A stretch of 64,000 bases of DNA from Comamonadaceae bacterium. GTDB lineage: Bacteria > Pseudomonadota > Gammaproteobacteria > Burkholderiales > Burkholderiaceae_C. Below the pieces are notes generated by a model. The model saw nothing but the letters and a program-made list of their open reading frames with translations, did no database searches and was not told where the DNA came from. This document shows, piece after piece, positions 10,214 through 19,577 of the stretch. The translations under genes were made by a program, and so were the position numbers. The stretch's first letter is position 1. Each line of letters starts with the position of its first letter. The stretch lies in assembly GCA_009996515.1 (NCBI GenBank), contig JAACZV010000019.1, positions 1 to 64,000 of the forward strand. The letters are read 5' to 3'.

Positions 10214-10834
10214 ATGGAATATCCCGGCAATCTCTTCGTCGTCGCGGCCCCCAGCGGCGCGGGCAAATCCAGCCTCGTCAAGGCCCTGCTGGAGCTGGAT
10301 GCCAAGCTGGCCGTCTCCATCTCCCACACCTCGCGTGCGCCGCGCGGCCAGGAACAGCATGGCCGCGAGTACTGGTTCATCTCGCCGGACGAGTTCCGCG
10401 CCATGGCCGGGCGCAGCGAGTTCTTCGAGTGGGCCGAGGTGCACGGCAATCTCTACGGCACCTCGCGCGCCGGCATCGAGGAGCGGCTGCAGCGCGGCGA
10501 CGACGTGGTGCTGGAGATCGACTACCAGGGCGCGCTGCAGATCAAGCAGCTCTTCCCCTATGCGGTGCTGATCTTCATCCTGCCGCCCAGCTGGGATGAG
10601 CTGCGCCTGCGCCTGAACCGCCGCGGCGACACCGAGCCCGAGGTCATTGCCCAGCGCATGAACAACGCCCGCATCGAGGTGGCGCAGGCCCGGCATTTCG
10701 ATTTCGTCGTCGTCAACGCGGTGTTCGACACCGCCGTCTTCGACCTGAAAACCATCGTCCACGCGCAGCGGCTAAAATACGCGGCTCAGCGGCGCAACCG
10801 CTCTGCCGTCTTTCAGGCGCTCGATCTGCCCTGA
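10214..10834 (+). CDS. gmk: Guanylate kinase
   Basis: Phosphorylates GMP/dGMP to GDP/dGDP with ATP; essential in nucleotide and (p)ppGpp precursor supply. The 206-aa protein has the P-loop [10 protein letters not shown], the GMP-binding stretch [20 protein letters not shown], and the signature [19 protein letters not shown]. The gmk-rpoZ-spoT order is conserved in Proteobacteria, and the 23-bp gap to rpoZ implies co-transcription. The start follows [15 protein letters not shown], the usual N-terminus. Confidence 0.97.
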   Translation: MEYPGNLFVVAAPSGAGKSSLVKALLELDAKLAVSISHTSRAPRGQEQHGREYWFISPDEFRAMAGRSEFFEWAEVHGNLYGTSRAGIEERLQRGDDVVLEIDYQGALQIKQLFPYAVLIFILPPSWDELRLRLNRRGDTEPEVIAQRMNNARIEVAQARHFDFVVVNAVFDTAVFDLKTIVHAQRLKYAAQRRNRSAVFQALDLP

Positions 10835-10857
10835 TCGCGCTTCACACAAGGAACACC

Positions 10858-11061
10858 ATGGCCCGCATCACCGTCGAAGACTGCCTGACCAAGATCCCCA
10901 ACCGCTTCCAGCTCGTGCTGGCCGCCACCTACCGCGCGCGCATGCTGAGCCAGGGCCACAGCCCCCGCATCGAGAGCAAGAACAAGCCCGGCGTGACCGC
11001 ACTGCGCGAGATCGCCGCCGGCGAGGTCGGCATCGAGATGCTGCGCAAGGTGCCGGTCTAA
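10858..11061 (+). CDS. rpoZ: RNA polymerase omega subunit
   Basis: Small subunit (67 aa) that assists beta-prime folding and forms part of a ppGpp-binding site on RNA polymerase. The sequence [20 protein letters not shown] and the [14 protein letters not shown] motif are diagnostic. An AAGGAA ribosome-binding site precedes the ATG. It sits between gmk and spoT, tying nucleotide supply, RNA polymerase and the alarmone enzyme together. Confidence 0.97.
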   Translation: MARITVEDCLTKIPNRFQLVLAATYRARMLSQGHSPRIESKNKPGVTALREIAAGEVGIEMLRKVPV

Positions 11062-11078
11062 GCCGCCTTGCCGCCTCC

Positions 11079-11105
11079 AACGGGCGCCCAACGGGCGCCC
11101 GTTTG
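11079..11105 (+). terminator. Terminator-like hairpin after rpoZ
   Basis: AACGGGCGC pairs with GCGCCCGTT around a 7-nt loop, followed by a short TTTG tail. It lies about 18 nt after the rpoZ stop and 70 nt before spoT, so it may only partly uncouple spoT from gmk-rpoZ. Confidence 0.7.
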
Positions 11106-11173
11106 CATTTCGGGGCCGGCGCAGCTAGCCCTTGAACGCCGGGCCACCCGCGTTCATCAAGTAAATTCGGCGC

Positions 11174-13432
11174 ATGGCCCAACGTTCCCTCACCGCGTGG
11201 TTCACGCTGCCCGGTCTGCGTGAGAAGGCTCCGCCGACGCCGGCGGAGGCTGCCTCCTTCGACGCGCTCGCCCCCAAGCTCGGCTACCTCAGCAAGGCCG
11301 AGGTCAAGCGGGTGCGCGAGGCCTACAAGTTCGCCGACGAGGCCCACCTGGGCCAGAAGCGGGCCACCGGCGAGCCCTACATCACCCACCCCATCGCCGT
11401 GGCGGGCATCTGCGCCGAATGGCGGCTGGACGCGCAGGCCCTGATGGCCGCGCTGATGCACGACGTGGTCGAAGACTGCGGCGTCTCCAAGGCCGAGCTG
11501 ATCGAGAAGTTCGACGCCACCACCGCCGACCTCGTCGACGGCCTCACCAAGCTGGACAAGCTGCAGTTCTCCACCAAGGAGGAGTCGCAGGCCGAGTCCT
11601 TCCGCAAGATGCTGCTGGCGATGGCGCGCGACCTGCGCGTCATCCTCATCAAGCTGGCCGACCGGCTGCACAACATGCGCACCATGGGCGCGATGGCGCC
11701 GCACAAGGCGCGTCGCATCGCCCGCGAGACCTTCGACATCTATGCGCCCATCGCCCACCGCCTGGGCCTGAACCAGACCTTCCGCGAACTGCAGGACCTG
11801 TCCTTCCAGTACTTCCACCCCTGGCGCTACTCGGTGCTCAGCAAGGCCGTCGCCAAGGCGCGCGGCAACCGGCGCGACCTGGTGTCGCGCATCGAGGGTG
11901 AGATCCGCGCGGCCTTCGCCAAGGCCAGCCTGCGCGTGGAGGTGCAGGGGCGCGAGAAGACGGTGTACTCCATCTACAAGAAGATGCGCGAGAAGGGCGG
12001 GCTGTCCTTCGCCCAGGTCAGCGACATCTTCGGCTTTCGCATCCTCACCGAGGAGCCGCTGCAGTGCTACACCGCCCTGGGCGTGCTGCACCAGCTCTAC
12101 CGGCCGCAGGCGGGCCGCTTCAAGGACTACATCGCCACGCCCAAGGACAACGGCTACCAGTCGCTGCACACGACGCTGATGGGGCCGCTGGCCACGCCGC
12201 TGGAGTTCCAGCTGCGCACCGAGGGCATGCACCAGATCGCCGAGCAGGGCGTGGCCGCGCACTGGATCTACAAGAGCCGCGGCAAGCAGGCCTCGGCGCT
12301 GATCGCGCAGCAGGCCAATGCGCGCTGGCTGCAGAGCCTGATCGACATCCAGGACGAGACGCGCGACGCCAACGAGTTCCTGGAGCACGTCAGGATCGAC
12401 CTGTTCCCCGACTCCATCTACGTCTTCACGCCCAAGTCCAAGATCATGGCCCTGCCCAAGGGCGCGACGCCGGTGGACTTCGCCTACGCCATCCACTCCG
12501 ACGTCGGCGACCACTGCGTGGCCGCGCAGGTCAACGGCGAGGCGGTGCCGCTGCGCGCCGAGCTCAAGAGCGGCGACATCGTCGAGATCATCACCGCGCC
12601 CGGCGCCAGCCCCAACCCGGCCTGGCTGAGCTTCGTGCGCACCGGCCGCGCGCGCTCCAAGATCCGCCACTACCTGAAGGACCTGGAGCAGGAGGAGTCG
12701 CGCGAACTGGGCGAGAAGATGCTGGCCCAGGCCATGCGCGGCGAGGGCCTGGCCCTGCCCAGCCTGGATCTGGACGACCCGGCCGCGCCGCTCTGGCAGG
12801 CGCTGGCCGCCTGGGCCGGCACCGCCAACACCGAGCAGCTCTTCATCGACATCGGTGCGGGCCGCAAGATCGCCACCATCATCGCCAAGAAGCTGGCGCG
12901 GCTGATGGCCGAGCAGGGCCAGAAGCCGGGCGCGCTGGAACTGACGCTGGGCCGCTTCGCCGCGGCGCCGGTCGAGCAGCATGGCATCACCATCGACGGC
13001 AGCGAAGGCGCCTCGGTGCAGCTCGCCAGCTGCTGTCGCCCCATCCCCGGCGACGAGGTGCGCGGCTATCTGGGCCGCGGCGAGGGCCTGGTGGTGCACA
13101 CCTGCGAGTGCGCGGTCGGCAAGCGCCTGTACCAGCGTGACCGCGAACACTGGATTCCGGTCGAATGGGCCGAGGAGCCGGCACGCAGCTTCGAGGCCGG
13201 CATCGCGCTGCTGATGCGCAATGGCAAGGGCGTGCTGGCCCAGGTGGCCCAGGCCGTGGCCCAAGCCGAGGCCGACATCACCCACATCGCCATGGACGAC
13301 GAGGCCCAGCTGCGCGAGACGGCGGAGATGACGCTGCTGATCGCCGTGCGCGACCGCCTGCACCTCGCCGACGTGCTGCGCGTGCTGCGCCGCACGCCGC
13401 CGGTGCAGCGGGTCTGGCGCGTCAAGCCCTAG
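11174..13432 (+). CDS. spoT: Bifunctional (p)ppGpp synthetase/hydrolase SpoT
   Basis: Rel/Spo enzyme of 752 aa controlling stringent-response alarmone levels. The hydrolase HD domain has the metal-binding HD in LMHDVVEDCG and RLHNMRTMGA. The synthetase domain includes KTVYSIYKKM, DIFGFRILT and the G-loop-adjacent DYIATPKDNGYQSLHT. A TGS domain (IYVFTPKSKIMALPKGATPV) and a C-terminal ACT domain (about 665-745) follow. The intact HD residues and linkage to gmk-rpoZ point to a SpoT-type bifunctional enzyme and not a monofunctional RelA. The start is the first ATG after a 112-bp spacer containing the rpoZ terminator. Confidence 0.95.
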   Translation: MAQRSLTAWFTLPGLREKAPPTPAEAASFDALAPKLGYLSKAEVKRVREAYKFADEAHLGQKRATGEPYITHPIAVAGICAEWRLDAQALMAALMHDVVEDCGVSKAELIEKFDATTADLVDGLTKLDKLQFSTKEESQAESFRKMLLAMARDLRVILIKLADRLHNMRTMGAMAPHKARRIARETFDIYAPIAHRLGLNQTFRELQDLSFQYFHPWRYSVLSKAVAKARGNRRDLVSRIEGEIRAAFAKASLRVEVQGREKTVYSIYKKMREKGGLSFAQVSDIFGFRILTEEPLQCYTALGVLHQLYRPQAGRFKDYIATPKDNGYQSLHTTLMGPLATPLEFQLRTEGMHQIAEQGVAAHWIYKSRGKQASALIAQQANARWLQSLIDIQDETRDANEFLEHVRIDLFPDSIYVFTPKSKIMALPKGATPVDFAYAIHSDVGDHCVAAQVNGEAVPLRAELKSGDIVEIITAPGASPNPAWLSFVRTGRARSKIRHYLKDLEQEESRELGEKMLAQAMRGEGLALPSLDLDDPAAPLWQALAAWAGTANTEQLFIDIGAGRKIATIIAKKLARLMAEQGQKPGALELTLGRFAAAPVEQHGITIDGSEGASVQLASCCRPIPGDEVRGYLGRGEGLVVHTCECAVGKRLYQRDREHWIPVEWAEEPARSFEAGIALLMRNGKGVLAQVAQAVAQAEADITHIAMDDEAQLRETAEMTLLIAVRDRLHLADVLRVLRRTPPVQRVWRVKP

Positions 13433-13462
13433 CGCTCCCGTCGAGGGGACGCCGGCCGGCCG

Positions 13463-13547
13463 ATCACGGCCGTGATTGTTTCTGCTCAAGTCCGCGGGTT
13501 AACCATTGTTTCTGGGCCCGCTATCCATTTTCGGGATAGCAAACCCG
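13463..13547 (+). promoter_or_regulatory. Structured leader upstream of the TonB receptor
   Basis: The 253-bp gap between spoT and the receptor has no credible gene. It holds a perfect 14-bp palindrome ATCACGGCCGTGAT (13463-13476), which could be an operator or a weak spoT terminator, since TGTTT follows. It also holds a nested structure: CGGGTT (13495-13500) with AACCCG (13542-13547), enclosing GCTATCC (13520-13526) / GGATAGC (13534-13540). No regulator can be named. Confidence 0.45.
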
Positions 13548-13685
13548 ACAAAACGAATTTCTCCCGGTTGGGACGGCTGCTTAAGGTCGCACCGCGGCCC
13601 GGCAAGAGGCGATGCATGCCCTCTTCCAGGTCATTGACGACCCATCCATAGCAAGCCCGGCACAGCACCGAGCGGGAGAGAGACA

Positions 13686-16600
13686 GTGAGCAAATTCAGC
13701 AAGCCGGCGGTGGCCACCGCCGTTTCCATGGCCCTGGCCCTGTGGGCCCAGCAGGCCGCCATGGCCCAGGATGCCCGTGCCGCCGATGCGGCCAAGCCCG
13801 AGGACGCCAAGCCGGCCGCACGCAAGCCGGCGGCCCCGGTGCAGGAACTGGAGACCGTGCTGGTCGTGGGCACGCGCCAGTCGCAGCAGTCGGCCATCAA
13901 CCGCAAGAAGAACGCCGCCACGGCCCAGGACTCCATCGTCGCGGAGGACGTGGGCGCCTTCCCCGACCGCAACATCGGCGAGGCCATCTCGCGCATCGCC
14001 GGCGTCGCGCTGGACCGCGGCGACTACGGCGAGGGCGTCAGCGTCTCCATCCGCGGCAACGGTCCGGAGCTGACCCGCGTGGAGCTGGACGGCATGGGCG
14101 TGCGCTCCGGCGCCGGCACCGACCTGCTGGGCGGCGGCGACGGCCGCGGCACCGAGTTCCGCGAGCTGTCCTCCGACCTGATCAAGAGCGTGGACGTCGT
14201 CAAGGGCTCCACCGCCGCGATGGTGGAAGGCTCGCTGGGCGGCGGCATCATCATCCAGACCCGCACCGGCCTGGACTTCGACAAGCCCTACTACTCGCTG
14301 CGCGCGGCCGCGACGCAGAGCTCGCTGAACAAGAAGACCACGCCCAACTACAACTTCGTGCTGGCCGACAAGTTCCTGGACAAGCGCCTGGGCGTCATCG
14401 CCAACCTGAACTACTCGCGCTACCAGAACGAGATGCACTCCATCACGCAGGGGGGCAGCAACAACCAGCAGGGCCTGGTGCGGCAGGCGGACTTCGACAA
14501 CTCGCCCGAGAAGACCTTCACCTTCAACCCCGCCACGCTGTACGGCGACACCATCAACACGACGCTGCTGGCCTCGCCGCTGACGGGCGGCGGCTTCTTC
14601 AACGCCGCCACGCCCATGGAGCTGCTGACCAAGTCCGCCGCGGCCCAGACCAAGGCGGACTGCTTCGCCGCCTTCCCCGACCTGACGGCCGCGCAGACCG
14701 CCGCCATCAACGGCAGCACGGCGCGCAACGCCGCCTACACGCAGCGCCAGAACGAGCAGCTGACCTGCCTGAACCAGTGGAACGACTATGCGCCCTCACA
14801 CTCGGCGGGCTTTCGCTACAACCTGCGCAAGCAGGACGACGAGCGCCGCGGCGGTGACATCCGCTTCGACTTCAAGGTCAACGACAAGCTGACGGTCTAC
14901 GGCAAGTACAGCGGCGCCACCCGCCATGTGGACGACACGGTGGGCTTCCTGGGCGTGGGCAGCGCCGTGCTGGTCAACCCGGCCGGCAGCTTCGTCGACA
15001 ACACCACCACCAACGTCCGCACGCTGGCCCCGGGCATGTCCGGCGTCGCCTCGCTGCTGCCCACCACCTACTCCTGGCGCGCCGCCAACGCGCCGCTGGT
15101 GCTGGGCACCACCACCAACGTGCTGCCCGGCTACACGGTGGATGCCAACCACCATGTGACCAGCTACTCGACCAACAACGGCTTCTACACCACCGACACC
15201 ATCTTCAGCACCATCGACACCGACTCCAAGACGCTGGTCGCGGGCGGCGAGTACAACGACGGCCGGCTGAAGGCCCAGTTCATGGGCGGCTCGACCAAGT
15301 CCAGCGCGCTGCGCTATGACCGCCGCGCCTCGTTCGGCTACAACTACGGCGTCGGCAACTTCAAGCTGCAGCCCAACGGCTTCTGGTCCTTCACCCTGCC
15401 CGACGGCAGCAGCAACGACCAGCTGAACTTCCCGGCCTATGCGACGCTGAACCCCGCCGTCGCGTCCGCGGCCTTCCCGGCCTCGGCGGTGAACCCGGTC
15501 TCCGTGCCGGCCTACACGGCCGCGCAGCGCGCGCAGTACACCAACAACACGCTGCTGCAGGTCATCCGCTCCTTCGACACCGACAGCACCGAGAAGACCG
15601 GCAAGCTGGACCTGGCCTACAACCTGGTCGACAAAGTGCCGTTCTTCACCTCGCTCAAGGGCGGCCTGAACTTCCGCAACACCGGCGGCAATTTCTACAA
15701 CGGCGCCGGCGGCACCATCAAGGAGCCCGTCGGCACCTATGGCCAGGCCGGCTTCGTGCCGGGCGTCTACATGCCGCAGGTCAACACGCGCTGGAACGTC
15801 ATCGGCTGCGAGAACACGCCCGGCTCGCTGGCCCCGGGCGGCCAGCCCTGCGCGCCGGCCGGCTACGTGCCCAACAACCAGCTCAACACCGGCATCGGCG
15901 GCGTCGCCGCCGGCACCACGACGCTGACCCGCGCCCAGTACGAGGAGCTGGTGCGCCAGACCATGACCCTGCAGCCCGCCGGCCAGTTCTATGCCGGCGC
16001 CAAGGACCGCCCCGACACGCTGATCAACGGCTGGAACCAGATCGACGTCGACAAGCTGTTCCAGCTGGCCGGCGTGCCCGTGCGGCTGGACTGCTTCCGC
16101 CAGTGCACGGCCAGCGACGGCAAGGTCTACGACATGCCGGTCACCCGCTTCAGCGAGAAGTCCACGGCGGCCTATCTGATGACGGACTTCGAGACCGACC
16201 GCGTGCCGTTCACGGACTGGAACCTGCCCTTCGGGCTGGAGCTGACCGGCAACTTCGGCGTGCGCGTCGTGAAGACCGACGTCAAGGGCACGGGCTACAT
16301 GACCTTCCGTTCCATCCGCAAGACCAGCAGCTTCAACCCGCTGGACCCCGCCAACGCCGCCGGCTTCGTGCTCACCACGCTGAGCCAGAACACCTCCATC
16401 GAGGACAGCAGCACCGACGTGCTGCCGTCGCTGAACCTGGCGCTGTGGCCCATCGCCGACAAGCTGGTGCTGCGCTACAGCGTGGGCAAGACGGTGGCCC
16501 GCCCGCCGGTGTCCAAGCTGCTGCCCTCGGGCACCTGCACGCTCAGCCAGATCACCGAGGAGGACACCGCGCCCGACGGCTCCACCAACGACCAGGGCTG

Positions 16601-17432
16601 CTCGGGCACCTTCGGCAACCCGGCGCTGAAGCCGCAGACCAACGTCAACCACAACCTGTCGGTGGAGTGGTTCCCCAACCGCGACACCATGTTCTCGCTG
16701 GCCTACTACCGCCAGCGCGGCCTGATCGGCGCGCCCACGCTGGTCCGCACGCTGCAGGACGTCAAGGTGTTCGGCAACAGCTCCGCCGTGGACCCGGCCA
16801 CCGGCCGACCGCTGTCCGACGTCGAGTACACGCTCAACCAGTGGGACAACCAGCCCGCCTCCACGCGCCGTGGCTTCGAGTTCGGCATGAAGACGGCCTT
16901 CACCTTCCTGCCGTCCTTCCTGCGCTACACGGGCTTTGATGCCAACTTCACCAAGGCCAAGTCCACGCAAGGCCTGCCGACGCGGGACCTGATCTCCGGC
17001 GACGTGCTGCCGGTGGCCGGCGAGCCCAAGTACTCGTACAACGCCTCGCTGTGGTACGACGACGGCGGCTTCCAGGCCCGCGTGGCCATGCAGGTGGTGG
17101 CGCAGCGCTACTGGGCGTTCTCGCCCAACAGCGGCACCAGCGGCCTGGGCGTCAACAACTACCCGTCCGTCGGCACGCCCAACTGGCGCCTGCCGTACAA
17201 CCCGGGCGCGCCCATCTTCGGCAACCGCACGGCCTTCGTCGACGCCAAGGTGTCCTACCGCTTCAAGAACGGCCTGGAGCTGTTCGCCGACGTGCGCAAC
17301 CTGACCGGCGAGCGCACCATGTCCAGCACCGGCGGCTACCAGGACTACGCGGACGGCATTCCCAACATCTACGGCGACAACTACAACGGCCGCCGCTACA
17401 TGGTGGGTTTCACGATCCGCAGCCCGCGTTGA
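13686..17432 (+). CDS. TonB-dependent receptor, Xanthomonas/Caulobacter type
   Basis: Outer-membrane active transporter, unusually large at 1248 aa. It has a signal peptide (residues 1-27, cleaved near AMAQD), a TonB-box-like ETVLVVGTR, a plug domain (about 65-215: DSIVAEDVGAFPDRNIGEAI, SVSIRGNGPELTRVELDG, STAAMVEGSLGG) and a long beta-barrel with many Asn/Thr/Tyr-rich loops. It starts with GTG, supported by GGGAGAG just upstream. The plug resembles receptors annotated for carbohydrate uptake in oligotrophs, but the ligand cannot be read from sequence. A secreted Sel1 protein begins one base after its stop, indicating co-translation. Confidence 0.93.
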   Translation: MSKFSKPAVATAVSMALALWAQQAAMAQDARAADAAKPEDAKPAARKPAAPVQELETVLVVGTRQSQQSAINRKKNAATAQDSIVAEDVGAFPDRNIGEAISRIAGVALDRGDYGEGVSVSIRGNGPELTRVELDGMGVRSGAGTDLLGGGDGRGTEFRELSSDLIKSVDVVKGSTAAMVEGSLGGGIIIQTRTGLDFDKPYYSLRAAATQSSLNKKTTPNYNFVLADKFLDKRLGVIANLNYSRYQNEMHSITQGGSNNQQGLVRQADFDNSPEKTFTFNPATLYGDTINTTLLASPLTGGGFFNAATPMELLTKSAAAQTKADCFAAFPDLTAAQTAAINGSTARNAAYTQRQNEQLTCLNQWNDYAPSHSAGFRYNLRKQDDERRGGDIRFDFKVNDKLTVYGKYSGATRHVDDTVGFLGVGSAVLVNPAGSFVDNTTTNVRTLAPGMSGVASLLPTTYSWRAANAPLVLGTTTNVLPGYTVDANHHVTSYSTNNGFYTTDTIFSTIDTDSKTLVAGGEYNDGRLKAQFMGGSTKSSALRYDRRASFGYNYGVGNFKLQPNGFWSFTLPDGSSNDQLNFPAYATLNPAVASAAFPASAVNPVSVPAYTAAQRAQYTNNTLLQVIRSFDTDSTEKTGKLDLAYNLVDKVPFFTSLKGGLNFRNTGGNFYNGAGGTIKEPVGTYGQAGFVPGVYMPQVNTRWNVIGCENTPGSLAPGGQPCAPAGYVPNNQLNTGIGGVAAGTTTLTRAQYEELVRQTMTLQPAGQFYAGAKDRPDTLINGWNQIDVDKLFQLAGVPVRLDCFRQCTASDGKVYDMPVTRFSEKSTAAYLMTDFETDRVPFTDWNLPFGLELTGNFGVRVVKTDVKGTGYMTFRSIRKTSSFNPLDPANAAGFVLTTLSQNTSIEDSSTDVLPSLNLALWPIADKLVLRYSVGKTVARPPVSKLLPSGTCTLSQITEEDTAPDGSTNDQGCSGTFGNPALKPQTNVNHNLSVEWFPNRDTMFSLAYYRQRGLIGAPTLVRTLQDVKVFGNSSAVDPATGRPLSDVEYTLNQWDNQPASTRRGFEFGMKTAFTFLPSFLRYTGFDANFTKAKSTQGLPTRDLISGDVLPVAGEPKYSYNASLWYDDGGFQARVAMQVVAQRYWAFSPNSGTSGLGVNNYPSVGTPNWRLPYNPGAPIFGNRTAFVDAKVSYRFKNGLELFADVRNLTGERTMSSTGGYQDYADGIPNIYGDNYNGRRYMVGFTIRSPR

Positions 17433-17433
17433 G

Positions 17434-18966
17434 ATGAGGCTGCTCGTCCCATCCCGGCCCGGCACCCTGTGGGTGACGGCCGGCCTGGCACTGGCGGTCC
17501 AGGCCGCCGGTGCGCAGCCGGCCCCGGCCGAGCCACCGGCGCCCACGCAGGCGCTGGATGCCGTCAAAGTGACCGGCCAGCGCAACGGCGGCGTGGACCC
17601 CTCCGTCGTCAGCGCGGCCAAGAGCAAGGTCTTGTCGCGCCAGTACGCCTCGTCCTGCGGCTTCATGAGCGGCTACTCGGCCGCCGAGGACGAGGTCACG
17701 CTGGCCTATATGCGCGACTTCGGCCTGCAGGACAGCCCCTCCAACGAGGCCGAGCGCTTCAGCGACCTCAGCCCCGAGGGCAACGCCAGGACCGCGACGG
17801 TGGGCAGCGCCGTGGCGGACAACCTCGGCAACATCGACGCCCGCGGCAGCGACCCGCTGGCGCCGTCGGTCGCCTGCGCGGGCGGCGACCGCCGCTTCGC
17901 CGCCGGCCGCAACTGGATCGCGCGCAAGGACAAGTCGCTGGTGCAGGCCTTCGAGGCCTACGAGGCCGGCCGGTTCACCGAGGCGCGCACGCGCTTCGAG
18001 GAAGGCTGGAACAAGCTGGGCTACGAGGAGGCGGCGCTGATGCTGGGCCGCCTGCACCTGCTGGGCCTGGGCACACCGGCCAGCACGCCGCGCGCCATCG
18101 AATGGCTGCGCCGCGTCATCGACGCGCGCTACGACCCTGTCGGCGACCGGCTCAAGTTCGATGCCAAGGCGCCCGACCTCATCAACACCCGCGTGGAGGC
18201 CGCGCTGCTGCTGGCGCGCATCCACCTCACCGGCCAGGGCACGGCGCGCAATCCGGCCGAAGCCTACAAGTGGTGGGCCCGCGCGCTGGACTACGGCTTC
18301 GAGCCCGCCGGCACGCTGCTGGCCCAGGCCCACCTGAGCGGCGTCGGCGCGGCCCAGGACGTCAGGCTAGCGCTGGCCTATCTGCAGGCGGCCGGCGAGG
18401 CCGGCCATGTGCCGGCGCTCTACATGCTGGGCCAGCTCTACCAGCACCGCCTGCCCGGGCAGCCCCAAGGCGTGCCGCTGGACCTGCAGCGCGCCGGTGC
18501 CTTCTACGCTGCCGCCGCCAAGGCCGGCCATCTGGAAGCCACCTACGCCGCCGCGCGCATGCTGGACCTGGGCGAAGGTATCGCGGCGCCCGCGCCCGAA
18601 CGCGCCGTCGTGCTCTACAAGGATGCCGCGCTCAAGGGCCATGCCGACGCGCAGAACGCGCTGGCCACCTACTTCTATCGCGGCGAGGTCGTGCCGCAGA
18701 ACCTCGCCACGGCGCGCCAGCTGTTCCAGGCCGCGGCCCAGCGCCGCCAGCCGGACGCCATGTTCAACCTCGCCGTCATGCTGGCCCAGGGCCAGGGTGG
18801 CGACAAGGATCTGGCCGCCGCCTATGCCTGGTGCACGCTGGCCCTGGGCCTGGGCCATGAGCAGGCCGCTACCGCCCTGCCCGCGCTGGCCGCCAGGCTC
18901 ACGCCCGAGGAGAAGGCCCGCGCCGACGCGATGCTGAGGCCGGCACCCAAGAAGCCCTCCCGATAG
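17434..18966 (+). CDS. Secreted Sel1-repeat (SLR) protein with TonB-box-like N-terminus
   Basis: Predicted exported solenoid protein, 510 aa, with a signal peptide (about 1-27). Residues 41-50, LDAVKVTGQR, closely resemble the TonB-box/linker segment of TonB receptors. Residues about 60-165 have no recognisable domain and contain two Cys (SSCGF, VACAG). From about 170 onward there are Sel1/TPR-like repeats with typical AxxxLGxLYxxG patterns (AALMLGRLHLLGLGT, AALLLARIHLTGQGT, ALYMLGQLYQHRLPG, AMFNLAVMLAQGQGG). It is directly coupled to the receptor gene, so a periplasmic or outer-membrane scaffold role for that receptor is the natural hypothesis. No enzymatic motif was seen. Confidence 0.8.
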   Translation: MRLLVPSRPGTLWVTAGLALAVQAAGAQPAPAEPPAPTQALDAVKVTGQRNGGVDPSVVSAAKSKVLSRQYASSCGFMSGYSAAEDEVTLAYMRDFGLQDSPSNEAERFSDLSPEGNARTATVGSAVADNLGNIDARGSDPLAPSVACAGGDRRFAAGRNWIARKDKSLVQAFEAYEAGRFTEARTRFEEGWNKLGYEEAALMLGRLHLLGLGTPASTPRAIEWLRRVIDARYDPVGDRLKFDAKAPDLINTRVEAALLLARIHLTGQGTARNPAEAYKWWARALDYGFEPAGTLLAQAHLSGVGAAQDVRLALAYLQAAGEAGHVPALYMLGQLYQHRLPGQPQGVPLDLQRAGAFYAAAAKAGHLEATYAAARMLDLGEGIAAPAPERAVVLYKDAALKGHADAQNALATYFYRGEVVPQNLATARQLFQAAAQRRQPDAMFNLAVMLAQGQGGDKDLAAAYAWCTLALGLGHEQAATALPALAARLTPEEKARADAMLRPAPKKPSR

Positions 18967-18993
18967 CACAGGGCCGCCCGGCAGGGCCGCCGT

Positions 18994-19563
18994 TCATTCG
19001 CCGCCTGGCGCCGGGTAGCTGACCTCGACGACCTCGATCTTCTCCACGCCCACCGGCGTGACGAGGTTGAGCTCGTCGCCCACGCGCGCCTTCAGCAGCG
19101 TGCGCGCGATGGGCGAGATCCAGCTGACCTCGCCGGCCAGGCTGTCGGACTCGTCGATGCCCTTGATCGTGATCGTCTTCTCCTCGCCTTTCGCGTTGGC
19201 ATAGGTGACCGTCGCGCCGAAGAAGATCTGCTCGCTGCCATGGTGGGCGCTGGGGTCCACCACCTCGGCGATGTCCAGCCGCTTGGTCAGGAAGCGCAGG
19301 CGGCGGTCGATCTCGCGCAGCCGCTTCTTGCCATAGAGGTAGTCGCCGTTCTCCGAGCGGTCGCCGTTCTTGGCCGCCCAGGACACCGTCTCCACCATCT
19401 TGGGCCGCTCCACGTCGATGAGCTGCATGAACTCCGCGCGCAGCCGCGCATAGCCGCCGGGCGTCATGTAGTTGCGCGTGCCGGCCGGCAAGGCGGGCAG
19501 CGCGGGGCCGTCGCCGTCGTCGTCGTCCGGCGCGTCGGATTCCCTGGTGAAGGCCTTGTTCAT
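18994..19563 (-). CDS. greB: Transcription elongation factor GreB
   Basis: Rescues backtracked RNA polymerase by stimulating transcript cleavage. The 189-aa protein starts with NKAFTRESD, typical of GreB. It has the coiled-coil domain (about 35-105) with acidic tip residues in GDRSENGDYLYGKKRLREID, then the FKBP-like C-terminal domain (FFGATVTYANAKGE, SWISPIARTLLKARVGD). GreB is preferred over GreA because of the NKAFTRE start and YGKKRLREIDRRLRFL. The N-terminus has an extra acidic Asp-rich stretch. Its start codon is only 14 bp from the divergent racemase start. Confidence 0.93.
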   Translation of the reverse strand: MNKAFTRESDAPDDDDGDGPALPALPAGTRNYMTPGGYARLRAEFMQLIDVERPKMVETVSWAAKNGDRSENGDYLYGKKRLREIDRRLRFLTKRLDIAEVVDPSAHHGSEQIFFGATVTYANAKGEEKTITIKGIDESDSLAGEVSWISPIARTLLKARVGDELNLVTPVGVEKIEVVEVSYPAPGGE

Positions 19564-19577
19564 GAGAGCATTGTCCG

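Noticed and set aside
14796-17666. Long antisense open frame opposite the first TonB receptor
   Set aside because: It mirrors the third-codon GC bias of the receptor gene. Its Ala/Gly/His/Val-rich sequence has no domains; other kilobase antisense frames here (for example 3948-5633, 21519-24473, 47463-50246) are the same artefact.
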